From JAXDTI01 sp034090045 (GTDB lineage Bacteria; Actinomycetota; Actinomycetes; Actinomycetales; Actinomycetaceae): a DNA stretch of 64,000 nucleotides. The position numbers and the translations under genes were made by a program. The stretch is from contig JAXDTI010000001.1 in the NCBI GenBank assembly GCA_034090045.1, positions 186,001 to 250,000 of the forward strand, in the 5' to 3' direction. Positions 34,463-42,124 of this stretch are shown here, in pieces; position 1 is the first letter of the stretch, and each line of letters starts with the position of its first letter. The notes under the pieces were generated by a model. The model ran no database searches, was not told where the DNA came from, and saw only the letters and a list, made by a program, of their open reading frames with translations.

Positions 34463-34526
34463 ACTCCTGTCCGGCAAGTTTCCTGCCTGGCGTGTTTCCT
34501 GCCTGGCGTGTTTTCTGTCCGGTGTA
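34463..34526. repeat. 16-base tandem repeat, four copies
   Basis: Two identical units TTTCCTGCCTGGCGTG (34479-34494, 34495-34510) are flanked by a diverged copy on each side (34463-34478 and 34511-34526) in exact 16-base register. A period of 16 is not a multiple of three, so it is not a protein repeat. Confidence 0.7.
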
Positions 34527-34612
34527 ACGCCTGCCAGACGGTAGTTCAGGTGCCCTAGATAGTGGTGTTCCGGTTCATCATTATCATCAATAATGTATGG
34601 GTTACGTGTTTT

Positions 34613-35710
34613 CTACTTGCGGGTGGAGGTTTTCGCCATCAGTCCTTCGGCTATCCGGTTCAGGTCGTCCTCATCGGTGAAGTCGATAACAATGGAGCCG
34701 TGTTTGCGGCTTTGCCGAATTGTCACTCGGGTATCCAGGTAGTCGGTAAGCCTCTCAATCAGCGGCAGGAATCTCGGATCTACAGTCTTCACTGTTCGGC
34801 GTTTCCGGTTCCCGCTTCTCATACTCGGTACTTCTCCGAGCGCGACTAGTTCTTCGGTTGAACGCACCGATAGTCCCTCATTCACGATGCGTTCGGAGAG
34901 CGCCAACATTTGTGACTCGGATTCCAAACCTAGTAGCGCCCGGGCATGACCGGCACTGAGTACCCCGGCGGCCAGTCGCTTTTGTACCGGAGCGGGTAGA
35001 CGCAGCAATCTCAGCGTATTCGCGATATGGGAACGTGACTTTTGTACCTTTTCAGCGAGTTCAGCCTGGGTAGCGTTGAAGTCATCCATCATCTGCTGAT
35101 ATGCTGCGGCTTCTTCGATCGGGTTCAGCTGTACCCGGTGCAGGTTTTCCAGCAACGCATCGCGCAGCATATCAACATCGTTTGTTTGTCTGATGATTGC
35201 GGGCACTTCCTCCAAGCCAGCGAGTTGTGAAGCCCGCCAGCGCCGCTCACCCATAATCAACTCGTATTTCGGCTTCGCGGCAATCCCGATGCTGCGCACT
35301 ACGATGGGCTGCAACACTCCAACCTCTCGTATGGACGCTGCCAATTCGTCGAGTTCGTCCTCGTCAAAAACGGAGCGTGGCTGTGCGGCATTCGGAACTA
35401 TTTGTTTAATAGGTAGTTGAGCAAAACTGGCTCCGGGAACCGGCTGCAAGTGTGAAACATCCTCGGTGTTTTCCCTCTTTAGTGACGAAGCTCGTTTCAC
35501 TGCCTTTGTGGTCTTTTTCTTGGGCATCAACAAATCGGCGGTAGCTCCGTGTGACGATCCGGAATCGCTGCTGGAACCAGAAAAGAAAATATCTACCGGA
35601 CGTGCCGCTGTCGATGTTTCACGTGAAACAATGTCTTCCGGTACCTCTGCTGCCGTGTCTGGAATCAGGGCTCCCAAGCCTCTACCTAAACCGTGTTTTT
35701 TTGCCGCCAT
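34613..35710 (-). CDS. parB: Chromosome partitioning protein ParB
   Basis: This 365-residue CTP-dependent DNA clamp binds parS and spreads to form the segregation complex with ParA. It shows the N-terminal ParA-stimulating GLGRGLGALIP, the linker with basic tracts, the ParB/Srx CTPase region LPIKQIVPNAAQPR, GERRWRASQLAGL and the helix-turn-helix (QAELAEKVQKSRSHIANTLRLLRLP). The C-terminal dimer domain is present. AGGAGG precedes ATG 35710, and parA ends one base before it. A perfect parS site sits inside the gene. Two parS sites within 1.6 kb mark the origin-proximal centromere. Confidence 0.95.
   Translation of the reverse strand: MAAKKHGLGRGLGALIPDTAAEVPEDIVSRETSTAARPVDIFFSGSSSDSGSSHGATADLLMPKKKTTKAVKRASSLKRENTEDVSHLQPVPGASFAQLPIKQIVPNAAQPRSVFDEDELDELAASIREVGVLQPIVVRSIGIAAKPKYELIMGERRWRASQLAGLEEVPAIIRQTNDVDMLRDALLENLHRVQLNPIEEAAAYQQMMDDFNATQAELAEKVQKSRSHIANTLRLLRLPAPVQKRLAAGVLSAGHARALLGLESESQMLALSERIVNEGLSVRSTEELVALGEVPSMRSGNRKRRTVKTVDPRFLPLIERLTDYLDTRVTIRQSRKHGSIVIDFTDEDDLNRIAEGLMAKTSTRK
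35615..35630. promoter_or_regulatory. parS centromere site inside parB
   Basis: A second perfect TGTTTCACGTGAAACA lies within the 5' part of parB, in the stretch encoding the variable linker, where the coding sequence can tolerate it (encodes VSRET on the minus strand). Confidence 0.95.
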
Positions 35711-35711
35711 C

Positions 35712-36596
35712 TCAGGCCTCCTCGCTCTGGGCATCGTCGTGTTCCATCCGCTGCGCCAACTCCAGTGCCGCCTTTCGATAGGCTATCGCACCTGCACCAC
35801 GGGGATCATAAGTCAGTATCGTTTCACCGTAACTCGGGGCCTCAGAGAGCCGTACTGACCTGGGAATATAGCTGCGGAGCACAACATTAGGAAAGGCGTG
35901 ATGCACCTCGGCGAGCACGTCCTTAGCCAAGGTAGTGCGCAAATCCACCATGGTCATCAGAATCGCTGATATCCGCAAACCGGGATTAAAGGCTCGTGCA
36001 ATACCCGTAATCGAAGCCTGCAGCTGAGTTAAACCCTCAAGTGCATAATATTCAGCCTGTATCGGAATCAACACCGAATCAACCGCCACGAATGCGTTTA
36101 GTGTCAGCAAACCCAGCGAGGGAGGACAGTCAATAAAAACATAGTCATATTCTCTCAGATTTGCCCCGGTCAGAGCGTGTTTTAAGAGGTATTCTCGCCG
36201 GGGTGCATCAACGAGTTCTATCTCTGCACCAGCCAGGTCGATTGTCGCCGGAACCACATCCACTCCGGGAACCTGGGGTGCGGGCACCGTTATTTCACGG
36301 AGTTGACGCTGCCCTATCAACAGGTCATACACCGAGGGTGTACCGGCGGAGTGGGGAACCTGAAAGGCGGTGGACGCGTTCCCTTGCGGATCCATATCAA
36401 TCATCAGTACCCGCATCCCGGCAAATGCAAGCGCCGCCGCCAGGTTTACGGTTGTAGTGGTTTTCCCGACCCCGCCTTTTTGATTCGCGACCGCTATCAC
36501 TCGACCACGTTGCGGATGCGGATATTGGGCGGCATCGAGCCTGGCCAGCTCGGCATCGAAACGACGCATCTGGTCTGCCAGCGGTGTCTCGCCCAT
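35712..36596 (-). CDS. parA: Chromosome partitioning ATPase ParA
   Basis: This 294-residue MinD/ParA ATPase drives segregation of ParB-parS complexes. It has the deviant Walker A KGGVGKTTTTVNLAAALA near residue 41, the Walker A' strand VLMIDMDPQGNASTAF, and Walker B YVFIDCPPSLGLLTLNA. The 30-residue N-terminal extension is typical of chromosomal ParA in actinobacteria. GGGGGAG lies directly before the ATG. Coupled to parB (one base gap) and eight bases after rsmG. Confidence 0.95.
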   Translation of the reverse strand: MGETPLADQMRRFDAELARLDAAQYPHPQRGRVIAVANQKGGVGKTTTTVNLAAALAFAGMRVLMIDMDPQGNASTAFQVPHSAGTPSVYDLLIGQRQLREITVPAPQVPGVDVVPATIDLAGAEIELVDAPRREYLLKHALTGANLREYDYVFIDCPPSLGLLTLNAFVAVDSVLIPIQAEYYALEGLTQLQASITGIARAFNPGLRISAILMTMVDLRTTLAKDVLAEVHHAFPNVVLRSYIPRSVRLSEAPSYGETILTYDPRGAGAIAYRKAALELAQRMEHDDAQSEEA

Positions 36597-36604
36597 TTCT
36601 CCCC

Positions 36605-37267
36605 CTAGCGTTTCTTCGTGGCTTCAACGACCCGGGTCGCCGAGCCGTCCATCAGTGAAACTACCTCGTGAATACGCACATCTATGAGTCCGGCATCGCG
36701 GATTACGGCACGCGCGTCACGTACTTCATCAGCTGCTTTCTGTCCTTTTAAGGCTAGCAACTTGCCCCCGCCACGCACCTGCTTTGCACACATGGCGACC
36801 AACTTGCGCATATTTGCTACCGCCCTGGCAGTTACGTAATCAAATTTTTCCTTTTTAGGGAGATCCTGGGCTCTCCCACGCAGCAGTGTGACGTTTTCCA
36901 ATCCGAGTTCGGCAACACAGTCAGCGAGCCACTGTAGCCGCCGTTCCATAGGTTCGAGGAGATACAGCTCCGCGTCCGGTCGGCAGCACGCTATCACGAT
37001 CCCGGGCAGCCCGGCACCTGACCCGACATCAAGCACAGTGATTCCCCGGCGGGTTGAGATAAAGGGCAAAAGCGCCGCAGAATTTTCCAGGTGTCGGCTC
37101 CACAGCCGCTGTAACTCATGTGGACCGATTACTCCGCGGGTCTCACCCTCCTCAGCGAGGATCCGCCCGAAGTGGTCTATCTGGGAATAAGCGGTACCGA
37201 AGAGTGCTTTCACCTGATCATTGGGCTGTTCCCTGTCGTGTCCATCTATCATTACTGCCCGGATCAC
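36605..37267 (-). CDS. rsmG: 16S rRNA (guanine-527-N7)-methyltransferase RsmG
   Basis: This 220-residue SAM-dependent enzyme methylates G527 of 16S rRNA, the site affecting streptomycin response. The SAM-binding motif DVGSGAGLPGIVIA lies near residue 76, with RDLPKKEKFDYVTARAVANM following. The GTG at 37267 overlaps the jag stop codon as GTGA and is taken as the start; ATG 37252, five codons later, is an alternative, as neither has a well-spaced ribosome site. Order jag-rsmG-parA-parB is the standard actinobacterial origin cluster. Confidence 0.93.
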   Translation of the reverse strand: MIRAVMIDGHDREQPNDQVKALFGTAYSQIDHFGRILAEEGETRGVIGPHELQRLWSRHLENSAALLPFISTRRGITVLDVGSGAGLPGIVIACCRPDAELYLLEPMERRLQWLADCVAELGLENVTLLRGRAQDLPKKEKFDYVTARAVANMRKLVAMCAKQVRGGGKLLALKGQKAADEVRDARAVIRDAGLIDVRIHEVVSLMDGSATRVVEATKKR

Positions 37268-37785
37268 TCCTGCTCGGGGAGGTTATCGGCCTCATCGAAG
37301 TCCGCCGGATAGATCACTACCGCGCGGGAGGGTGCCTGACCTTCAGATTCCGAATGCAACCCGGCGGCGGCTGCCACGTCATGGGATACTTTCCGTTCAA
37401 AAGGATTCATTGCCGGCAGTTTAATTGGCTCTCCCTCGGCCTTTACTTTTGTTACAGCCTCCTCAGCGATCGCGGCAACCTCGGCGCGCCGATCCGCCCG
37501 GTAACCGGCAATATCCAGCATGAACCTGCTGCGTTGCCCGGTTTGTTGCTGCACCGCGAGCCGGGTAAGCTCCTGGAGCGCCTCCAACACCTCCCCGTCT
37601 TCTCCGACGAGACGATCCAGGTCGCGTGCATCGGCTCCCTCACCGATGATATCGACCGAAGCTCGCCCATTTTCGACGTCTATCTCCAGGTCGCCGCCGA
37701 TATCTGCGATGTCGAGTAGCGTCTCAAGATAGTCCGCCGCAATATCGCCTTCCTTTTCCAAGGCTTCAATCTGCTCTGCGTCCAC
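37264..37785 (-). CDS. jag: Jag/KhpB family RNA-binding protein (KH-R3H)
   Basis: This 173-residue protein has a KH-like domain (about residues 25-95; VDIIGEGADARDLDRLVGEDGEVLEALQELTRLAV, with the GxDG loop as GEDG) and an R3H domain (about 105-160; MNPFERKVSHDVAAAAG, related to the R-x3-H motif as RKVSH). Jag/KhpB proteins bind RNA and affect cell division and envelope synthesis. A GTG start with AGGAAG upstream. It follows yidC at 75 bases in the conserved order yidC-jag-rsmG. Confidence 0.9.
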   Translation of the reverse strand: MDAEQIEALEKEGDIAADYLETLLDIADIGGDLEIDVENGRASVDIIGEGADARDLDRLVGEDGEVLEALQELTRLAVQQQTGQRSRFMLDIAGYRADRRAEVAAIAEEAVTKVKAEGEPIKLPAMNPFERKVSHDVAAAAGLHSESEGQAPSRAVVIYPADFDEADNLPEQE

Positions 37786-37860
37786 GGTTCTTCCTTTCTC
37801 TTCGGGTCGGTTCGATAGCCGACTCGGTAAATCCTGTTATCTGTATAGGCTGCCCGACCC

Positions 37861-39216
37861 TCAAGATTTCTTTTTTCGCTGTTGACGGGCTTTCTTTCGG
37901 CGTTCCTCACGGCGAGCTTCCAACTCGGCAGCAGAGAGGTTAGCGCCTTTACCTTTCGTGTTCTGTCGGTTTTGTGCACCGCGTTGGGAACGAGTGGTGT
38001 TTTTCGGCTGAACACGCTGCCCAGAACCCGGTTTTCGCCCCGCTCCAGAGGCCTGTTTCTGCTGCTCCTCTGCCGCTTCGATGGCTCGTTCCATCAGGGT
38101 TTTCTTACCATTTTTCCGGACTTTTCGTTTCATGGGTGCGACCTCTAAATCGAGTTTGATACGGCAGGCACGCAACTCATCTTCCAGTTTTTCTTTCGCG
38201 TCCACTCCTTCGCGCAGCTGCTCACCATTTTCAACATCAGCGAAAACATCGGTGTCTTTGCCTCGCTGTTGGGCTTTGCGCTGCGTCACCCACATCTGAT
38301 CAACCTGCTCGGAAGTGACTCCGAGACTAGCCAGCTGCTCCTCGTATTCTTCTTTCTTTGCACCCTCGAAAGCCGCATATTTCTTTGTGGAGCGAGCCAT
38401 CTTCCAACCGTGCGCTTTCGAGTTAGGTGTCGGCATCACAAATAGCACCACAATCTGTTGCAGCGCAGAAATAAGCATCGAAACCAGCCAGTACAACACC
38501 ACGCCTACCTGGAAATACACGCCGGAGAACGCCAGCATTATAGGCATCGTGAACGCCATAATTTTTATCATGCGAGTAGACATCGGGTTCGAGGTGTCGA
38601 TGTTCCACAATCCGAGAGGAATCTGAGTGACGAACATCAGCAGCATATAAAGCACCACCATGCAGCCTGCCACAATCTTTGTGTGCATATCCCCGGCGTT
38701 CAGGAATGTATCTGACAGCGGTGCACCCAGGAACGTGGAGGCCTCGAAATCCTTTGCCAACTGTTGGGTGAGCGGCCCGATCGAGTCGCGCATATAGGTT
38801 CCGTTAGCGATATCGTGGGTTGAGGCCAGCACCCTGAAAAGGGCAATCAGTATCGGCATTTGAATGAGCATCGGGAAACAGGATGCCATCGGGTTCACAC
38901 CCATGTTTTTATACAGAGCCATGGTTTCCTGGTTCATCTGCTGTTTGGAAACCTGGTCGGTACGACCTTTATATTTTTCCTGGATTTTCTTCATCTCGGG
39001 TTGAATTGCCGCCATGTTTCGAGTGGATTTGAGGGACTTCCAATACAGCGGCAACACTACCAGGCGCACTATCACTGTCAGTCCCACGATTGCCCACACC
39101 CAGGCAATACCCGGACCGTCTGCTGCCCCCAATACCACCGCGAGCCGGTGGATGAGCACCATTATCCAGGCAACTATCCATTTCAAGGGATATATGAGGG
39201 TGTCGAACCAGCCCAT
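37861..39216 (-). CDS. yidC: Membrane protein insertase YidC
   Basis: This 451-residue protein inserts membrane proteins alone or with Sec. It has the five-helix YidC/Oxa1 core without the large periplasmic domain of Gram-negatives (the first helix near residues 10-30; conserved KSTRNMAAIQPEMKKIQEKYKG; ASCFPMLIQMPILIALFRVL; IPLGLWNID). The C-terminal 150 residues are basic and charged, as usual in actinobacteria, likely contacting ribosomes. AAGGAG is five bases before the ATG. It follows yidD with one base between. Confidence 0.95.
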   Translation of the reverse strand: MGWFDTLIYPLKWIVAWIMVLIHRLAVVLGAADGPGIAWVWAIVGLTVIVRLVVLPLYWKSLKSTRNMAAIQPEMKKIQEKYKGRTDQVSKQQMNQETMALYKNMGVNPMASCFPMLIQMPILIALFRVLASTHDIANGTYMRDSIGPLTQQLAKDFEASTFLGAPLSDTFLNAGDMHTKIVAGCMVVLYMLLMFVTQIPLGLWNIDTSNPMSTRMIKIMAFTMPIMLAFSGVYFQVGVVLYWLVSMLISALQQIVVLFVMPTPNSKAHGWKMARSTKKYAAFEGAKKEEYEEQLASLGVTSEQVDQMWVTQRKAQQRGKDTDVFADVENGEQLREGVDAKEKLEDELRACRIKLDLEVAPMKRKVRKNGKKTLMERAIEAAEEQQKQASGAGRKPGSGQRVQPKNTTRSQRGAQNRQNTKGKGANLSAAELEARREERRKKARQQRKKKS

Positions 39217-39217
39217 C

Positions 39218-39571
39218 TCAACTCCTTACCGTGGTCGGTATTTCAAGTGGTGTGTCGTCTGCGATTTCACCGGCATCCAACCGGCGCCAATAATCACGCA
39301 GTTCTGCTTCACTCATCTGGTGATATTCCGAGGCGTGCCAGTGTCCACGCTGCGGCGGATAGTCCACACCGCCATCACTAAGCGGGTTACAGCGCAGCAA
39401 TCTCCATCCGGCGAGCAGTAACCCCTTTGTGGCACCGTGTATCCGCAACGACTCTAGGGCATAGTTTGAGCAGGTCGGATAATATTTACAACGTGGGGGG
39501 GTATAGGCAGAGAAGTATTTTTGGTACAGGCGCACCAACCCGATCAGGGGTTTTGCGAATACCGAACTCAT
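39218..39571 (-). CDS. yidD: Membrane protein insertion efficiency factor YidD
   Basis: This 117-residue protein has the YidD core LIGLVRLYQKYFSAYTPPRCKYYPTCSNYALESLRIHG (residues 9-46) with the three conserved Cys region, GGWRL-like AGWRLLRCNPLSDGGVDYPP. It sits at the inner membrane and aids YidC-dependent insertion. The C-terminal 40 residues are acidic and variable. Positioned between rnpA and yidC, as nearly always. Confidence 0.93.
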   Translation of the reverse strand: MSSVFAKPLIGLVRLYQKYFSAYTPPRCKYYPTCSNYALESLRIHGATKGLLLAGWRLLRCNPLSDGGVDYPPQRGHWHASEYHQMSEAELRDYWRRLDAGEIADDTPLEIPTTVRS

Positions 39572-39588
39572 CTGACCTTCACCCGCTA

Positions 39589-39969
39589 TCAGTGCCTGTC
39601 CTGTGTCTGGAGTCGCTCCAGCGAGCCACGCAAAGCAGCTTTGAGCTGCGCGCTGCTGGCTTCCCGCGCTGCCGGTAACGCCCGCAACACTATCCGGGTT
39701 CCCGGTTTAACTTGGCCTTTCAGGAGTTCCTCTCGACAGATGGCTCGCAGCCTACGTTTCACCCGGTTGCGGTCGGTGGCGAGTCGGATATTACGTTTCG
39801 CCACTGTGAAACCTATGCGAACATACTGTTCAGGTAGCGCCTGTTCGTCCTTCGGATCGGTTGTGTGCAGGGAGTAAAGAATGAAATAGCGGTTTTTTGC
39901 CCGCCGTCCCCGCTTCAGAACCGTGTCGAATCCGCTGGACGCGACCAGCCTATTGGCGCGCGGCAGCAC
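39589..39969 (-). CDS. rnpA: Ribonuclease P protein component
   Basis: This 126-residue basic protein is the protein subunit of RNase P, which matures tRNA 5' ends. The signature RNRVKRRLRAICRE is at about residues 67-80, with the N-terminal RLVASSGFDTVLKRGRR. The start is GTG 39969, ten bases from the rpmH stop codon. rpmH-rnpA-yidD-yidC is the classical order. Confidence 0.93.
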   Translation of the reverse strand: MLPRANRLVASSGFDTVLKRGRRAKNRYFILYSLHTTDPKDEQALPEQYVRIGFTVAKRNIRLATDRNRVKRRLRAICREELLKGQVKPGTRIVLRALPAAREASSAQLKAALRGSLERLQTQDRH

Positions 39970-39978
39970 GGTGCGGCT

Positions 39979-40116
39979 TCAGACAGCCAGTTCCTTGCGG
40001 CCCTTGCGCCGCCGAGATGCGAGAATGGCGCGGCCCGCGCGGGTGCGCATCCGTAAACGGAAGCCGTGCTTCTTGTGGCGACGCCGGTTATTCGGCTGGT
40101 AAGTACGTTTCGTCAT
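39979..40116 (-). CDS. rpmH: 50S ribosomal protein L34
   Basis: This 45-residue protein is MTKRTYQPNNRRRHKKHGF..., the invariant L34 sequence through AGRAILASRRRKGRKELA. ATG 40116 is preceded by AGGAG; a longer open frame upstream is not used. It diverges from dnaA across the oriC candidate. Confidence 0.97.
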   Translation of the reverse strand: MTKRTYQPNNRRRHKKHGFRLRMRTRAGRAILASRRRKGRKELAV

Positions 40117-40209
40117 TTCGACTCCTATTATTCCCCCGGCCATCGCGAAGTTGTGGCGAGCGATGGCACACAGCCCCACCAGACTATTAGGGTTTTGAGT
40201 CCAGGTCAA

Positions 40210-40479
40210 TTACAGGGAATCCCCGGTGAGCTGCTATTGTTCCAAACTTTTCAACAGCTGTGGAAAACCCTGTGAATAACATTCATGTTATTTGTGTAAA
40301 ACATCAGTATTTTTCTGCCCCTCTAGAACCGGTTTTTCTCGACAATGTCAATGAAAAGTCCCGGCGTGTTGCAAACTAAAGTTTTCCACAGATTTATCAC
40401 CAGCTTGTGGATAACGTAAATATAGTCTTATTTTGATGCAAAATAGATAACACTACAGATTTCGAAATGGGGGACACCG
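40210..40479. other. Candidate replication origin oriC with five DnaA boxes
   Basis: Between rpmH and dnaA five sequences fit TTWTNCACA: TGTGGAAAA 40259-40267, TGTGAATAA 40271-40279, TGTGTAAAA 40293-40301 (all minus orientation), TTTTCCACA 40382-40390 (plus) and TGTGGATAA 40406-40414 (minus). The stretch is AT-rich, especially 40280-40320 and 40410-40450, which would suit duplex opening. The position next to dnaA and within 7 kb of two parS sites supports an origin. Whether the true origin is here or on the other side of dnaA (41887-42124, where I see no consensus box) needs a strand-skew check. Confidence 0.75.
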
Positions 40480-41886
40480 ATGTCTGAAAAGGATTGGGAG
40501 ACGACTTGGAATGCCGTCATTGACCACATGTCAACCAATTTCCGGATCGGTCCATCCCTACAGTCCCAACTGCGTTCCAGCATCATAAAAGGAAAGGTCG
40601 AAGATACTATCCTGATTTCTGTTCCCGGGGAATACGAAAAAAACACTCTGGAAACAAAACTGAATGAACAGCTCACAGAAGCCTTGAGTACAATCCTGGA
40701 ACAGCCGTTGCGATTCGCTGTCAATATCGATACTAGACTGCGTGAACATCAGCTAGAGGTGGAGCGGGAGGAACAGCTGATTCGCGAAGACCCGGATCTG
40801 AATCCGCCGCAAAAACCCGCTAAACCAGATACTGACACCCTGGATTTAAGCGAAACCCACTTGAACCCGAAATACACTTTCGACACCTATGTGGTGGGTT
40901 CGACTAACCGTTTCGCTGCCGCGGCCGCTAACGCGGTAGCCGAGAGACCATCCGAAGTGTATAACCCGCTTTTTATCTACGGTGGTTCTGGGCTTGGAAA
41001 AACCCATCTTCTGCACGCGATAGGCTGGTTCGCTTTAAGCTGGCACGACAATATCAAGGTTCGTTACGTAAACTCTGAAGAGTTCACTAACGATTTCATT
41101 AACTCTATTTCTTCTGGAAAGGCACAGGAGTTTCAAAATCGCTACCGCAGCGTAGATATTCTCCTCATCGATGATATTCAGTTCTTACATAACAAAGAAC
41201 AGACCCTTGAAGAGTTTTTTCACACCTTTAACACGCTCTATACCGCCGGAAAACAGATTGTAATAACCTCTGACCTGCCACCAAAAGACCTACCCGGTTT
41301 TGAGGATCGGATGCGCTCACGTTTCGAATGGGGTTTACTAACCGATGTTCAACCCCCCAACTTAGAAACTCGGATTGCGATCTTGCAGTTGAAAGCACAC
41401 GAAGACGGAAATGATGTGCCACTGAGCGTTATGGAATATATCGCCTCACATATCACCCGTAACATTCGGGAACTGGAAGGTGCGCTCAACCAGGTTTCCG
41501 CGTTCGCCTCCCTATACGATATGGATCTCACCCCGGAGCTCGCCGAAGTTGTTCTCAAAGATTCTGTGAACCGGACTGATGTCCCACAAATATCGGTGGG
41601 TTTGATAAAAGCACAGACCGCGAAGTTTTTTAATATCTCTGTGGAACAGCTTTCTTCGAGTAGCCGCGAACACCAAATATCGGATGCTCGCCAAGTCGCC
41701 ATGTATCTGTGCCGGATCCTGACCGACAACTCGCTGCCCTCAATCGGCAAAGAATTTGGTGGTCGAGATCATTCGACAGTTCACTATGCTTTCCGCAAAA
41801 TCAGTGAACAGATGCAGAAAAACGAGAAACTCTATAACGACATCACCGATTTGACGAATATCATCACCGATGCGTCACGCAGTTGA
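40480..41886 (+). CDS. dnaA: Chromosomal replication initiator protein DnaA
   Basis: This 468-residue AAA+ initiator has an N-terminal DnaB-interaction domain, a linker around residues 85-125 with Pro/Asp, the Walker A GGSGLGKTHLLHAIG, Walker B ILLIDDIQFLHNKEQTLEEFFHTFN, the initiator-specific region, and the C-terminal DnaA-box-binding helix with the signature GGRDHSTVHYAFRKI. GGGGGA precedes the ATG. Unusually, the next gene is not dnaN but a class A PBP, after a 238-base AT-rich gap without a consensus DnaA box. Confidence 0.97.
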   Translation: MSEKDWETTWNAVIDHMSTNFRIGPSLQSQLRSSIIKGKVEDTILISVPGEYEKNTLETKLNEQLTEALSTILEQPLRFAVNIDTRLREHQLEVEREEQLIREDPDLNPPQKPAKPDTDTLDLSETHLNPKYTFDTYVVGSTNRFAAAAANAVAERPSEVYNPLFIYGGSGLGKTHLLHAIGWFALSWHDNIKVRYVNSEEFTNDFINSISSGKAQEFQNRYRSVDILLIDDIQFLHNKEQTLEEFFHTFNTLYTAGKQIVITSDLPPKDLPGFEDRMRSRFEWGLLTDVQPPNLETRIAILQLKAHEDGNDVPLSVMEYIASHITRNIRELEGALNQVSAFASLYDMDLTPELAEVVLKDSVNRTDVPQISVGLIKAQTAKFFNISVEQLSSSSREHQISDARQVAMYLCRILTDNSLPSIGKEFGGRDHSTVHYAFRKISEQMQKNEKLYNDITDLTNIITDASRS

Positions 41887-42124
41887 AAACCGGTTGAAAC
41901 CCTGTGGAACAGAGTCGCAAAACTGCCTGAGTGCTGTCGAAAACAGTGGGGAAAAGAAACGTAGACCAGAAATGCACACAGTTTTAACACAGCTTTTTCA
42001 AAGCAATAAATATGTGTTGAACAGGATAGATAGGTGTTTATCAACGCTTTCAGCAACGCTATGATTACAATAAGATAAACAAATATAGGTTTTTGTTTAA
42101 CCAACATTGGCGGAGAGGGAACCT

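Larger units (their letters stand above)
34005..34612. other. Gene-poor 608-base region between convergent genes
   Basis: I find no credible protein gene here. It holds a parS site (34023-34038), a possible terminator near 34271-34327 and a 16-base tandem repeat (34463-34526). Composition is more AT-rich than neighbouring coding DNA up to about 34340, then GC-richer. A 63-codon frame at 34367-34558 encodes Cys-rich peptide across the tandem repeat and has no ribosome site; I do not call it. Confidence 0.6.

Noticed and set aside
34367..34558. 63-codon Cys-rich frame in the parB downstream region
   Set aside because: It spans a tandem repeat whose period is not a multiple of three and has no ribosome site.
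40259..40279. Adjacent DnaA boxes considered as an operator for rpmH only
   Set aside because: The five-box cluster spans the whole gap and sits beside dnaA, better explained as origin.
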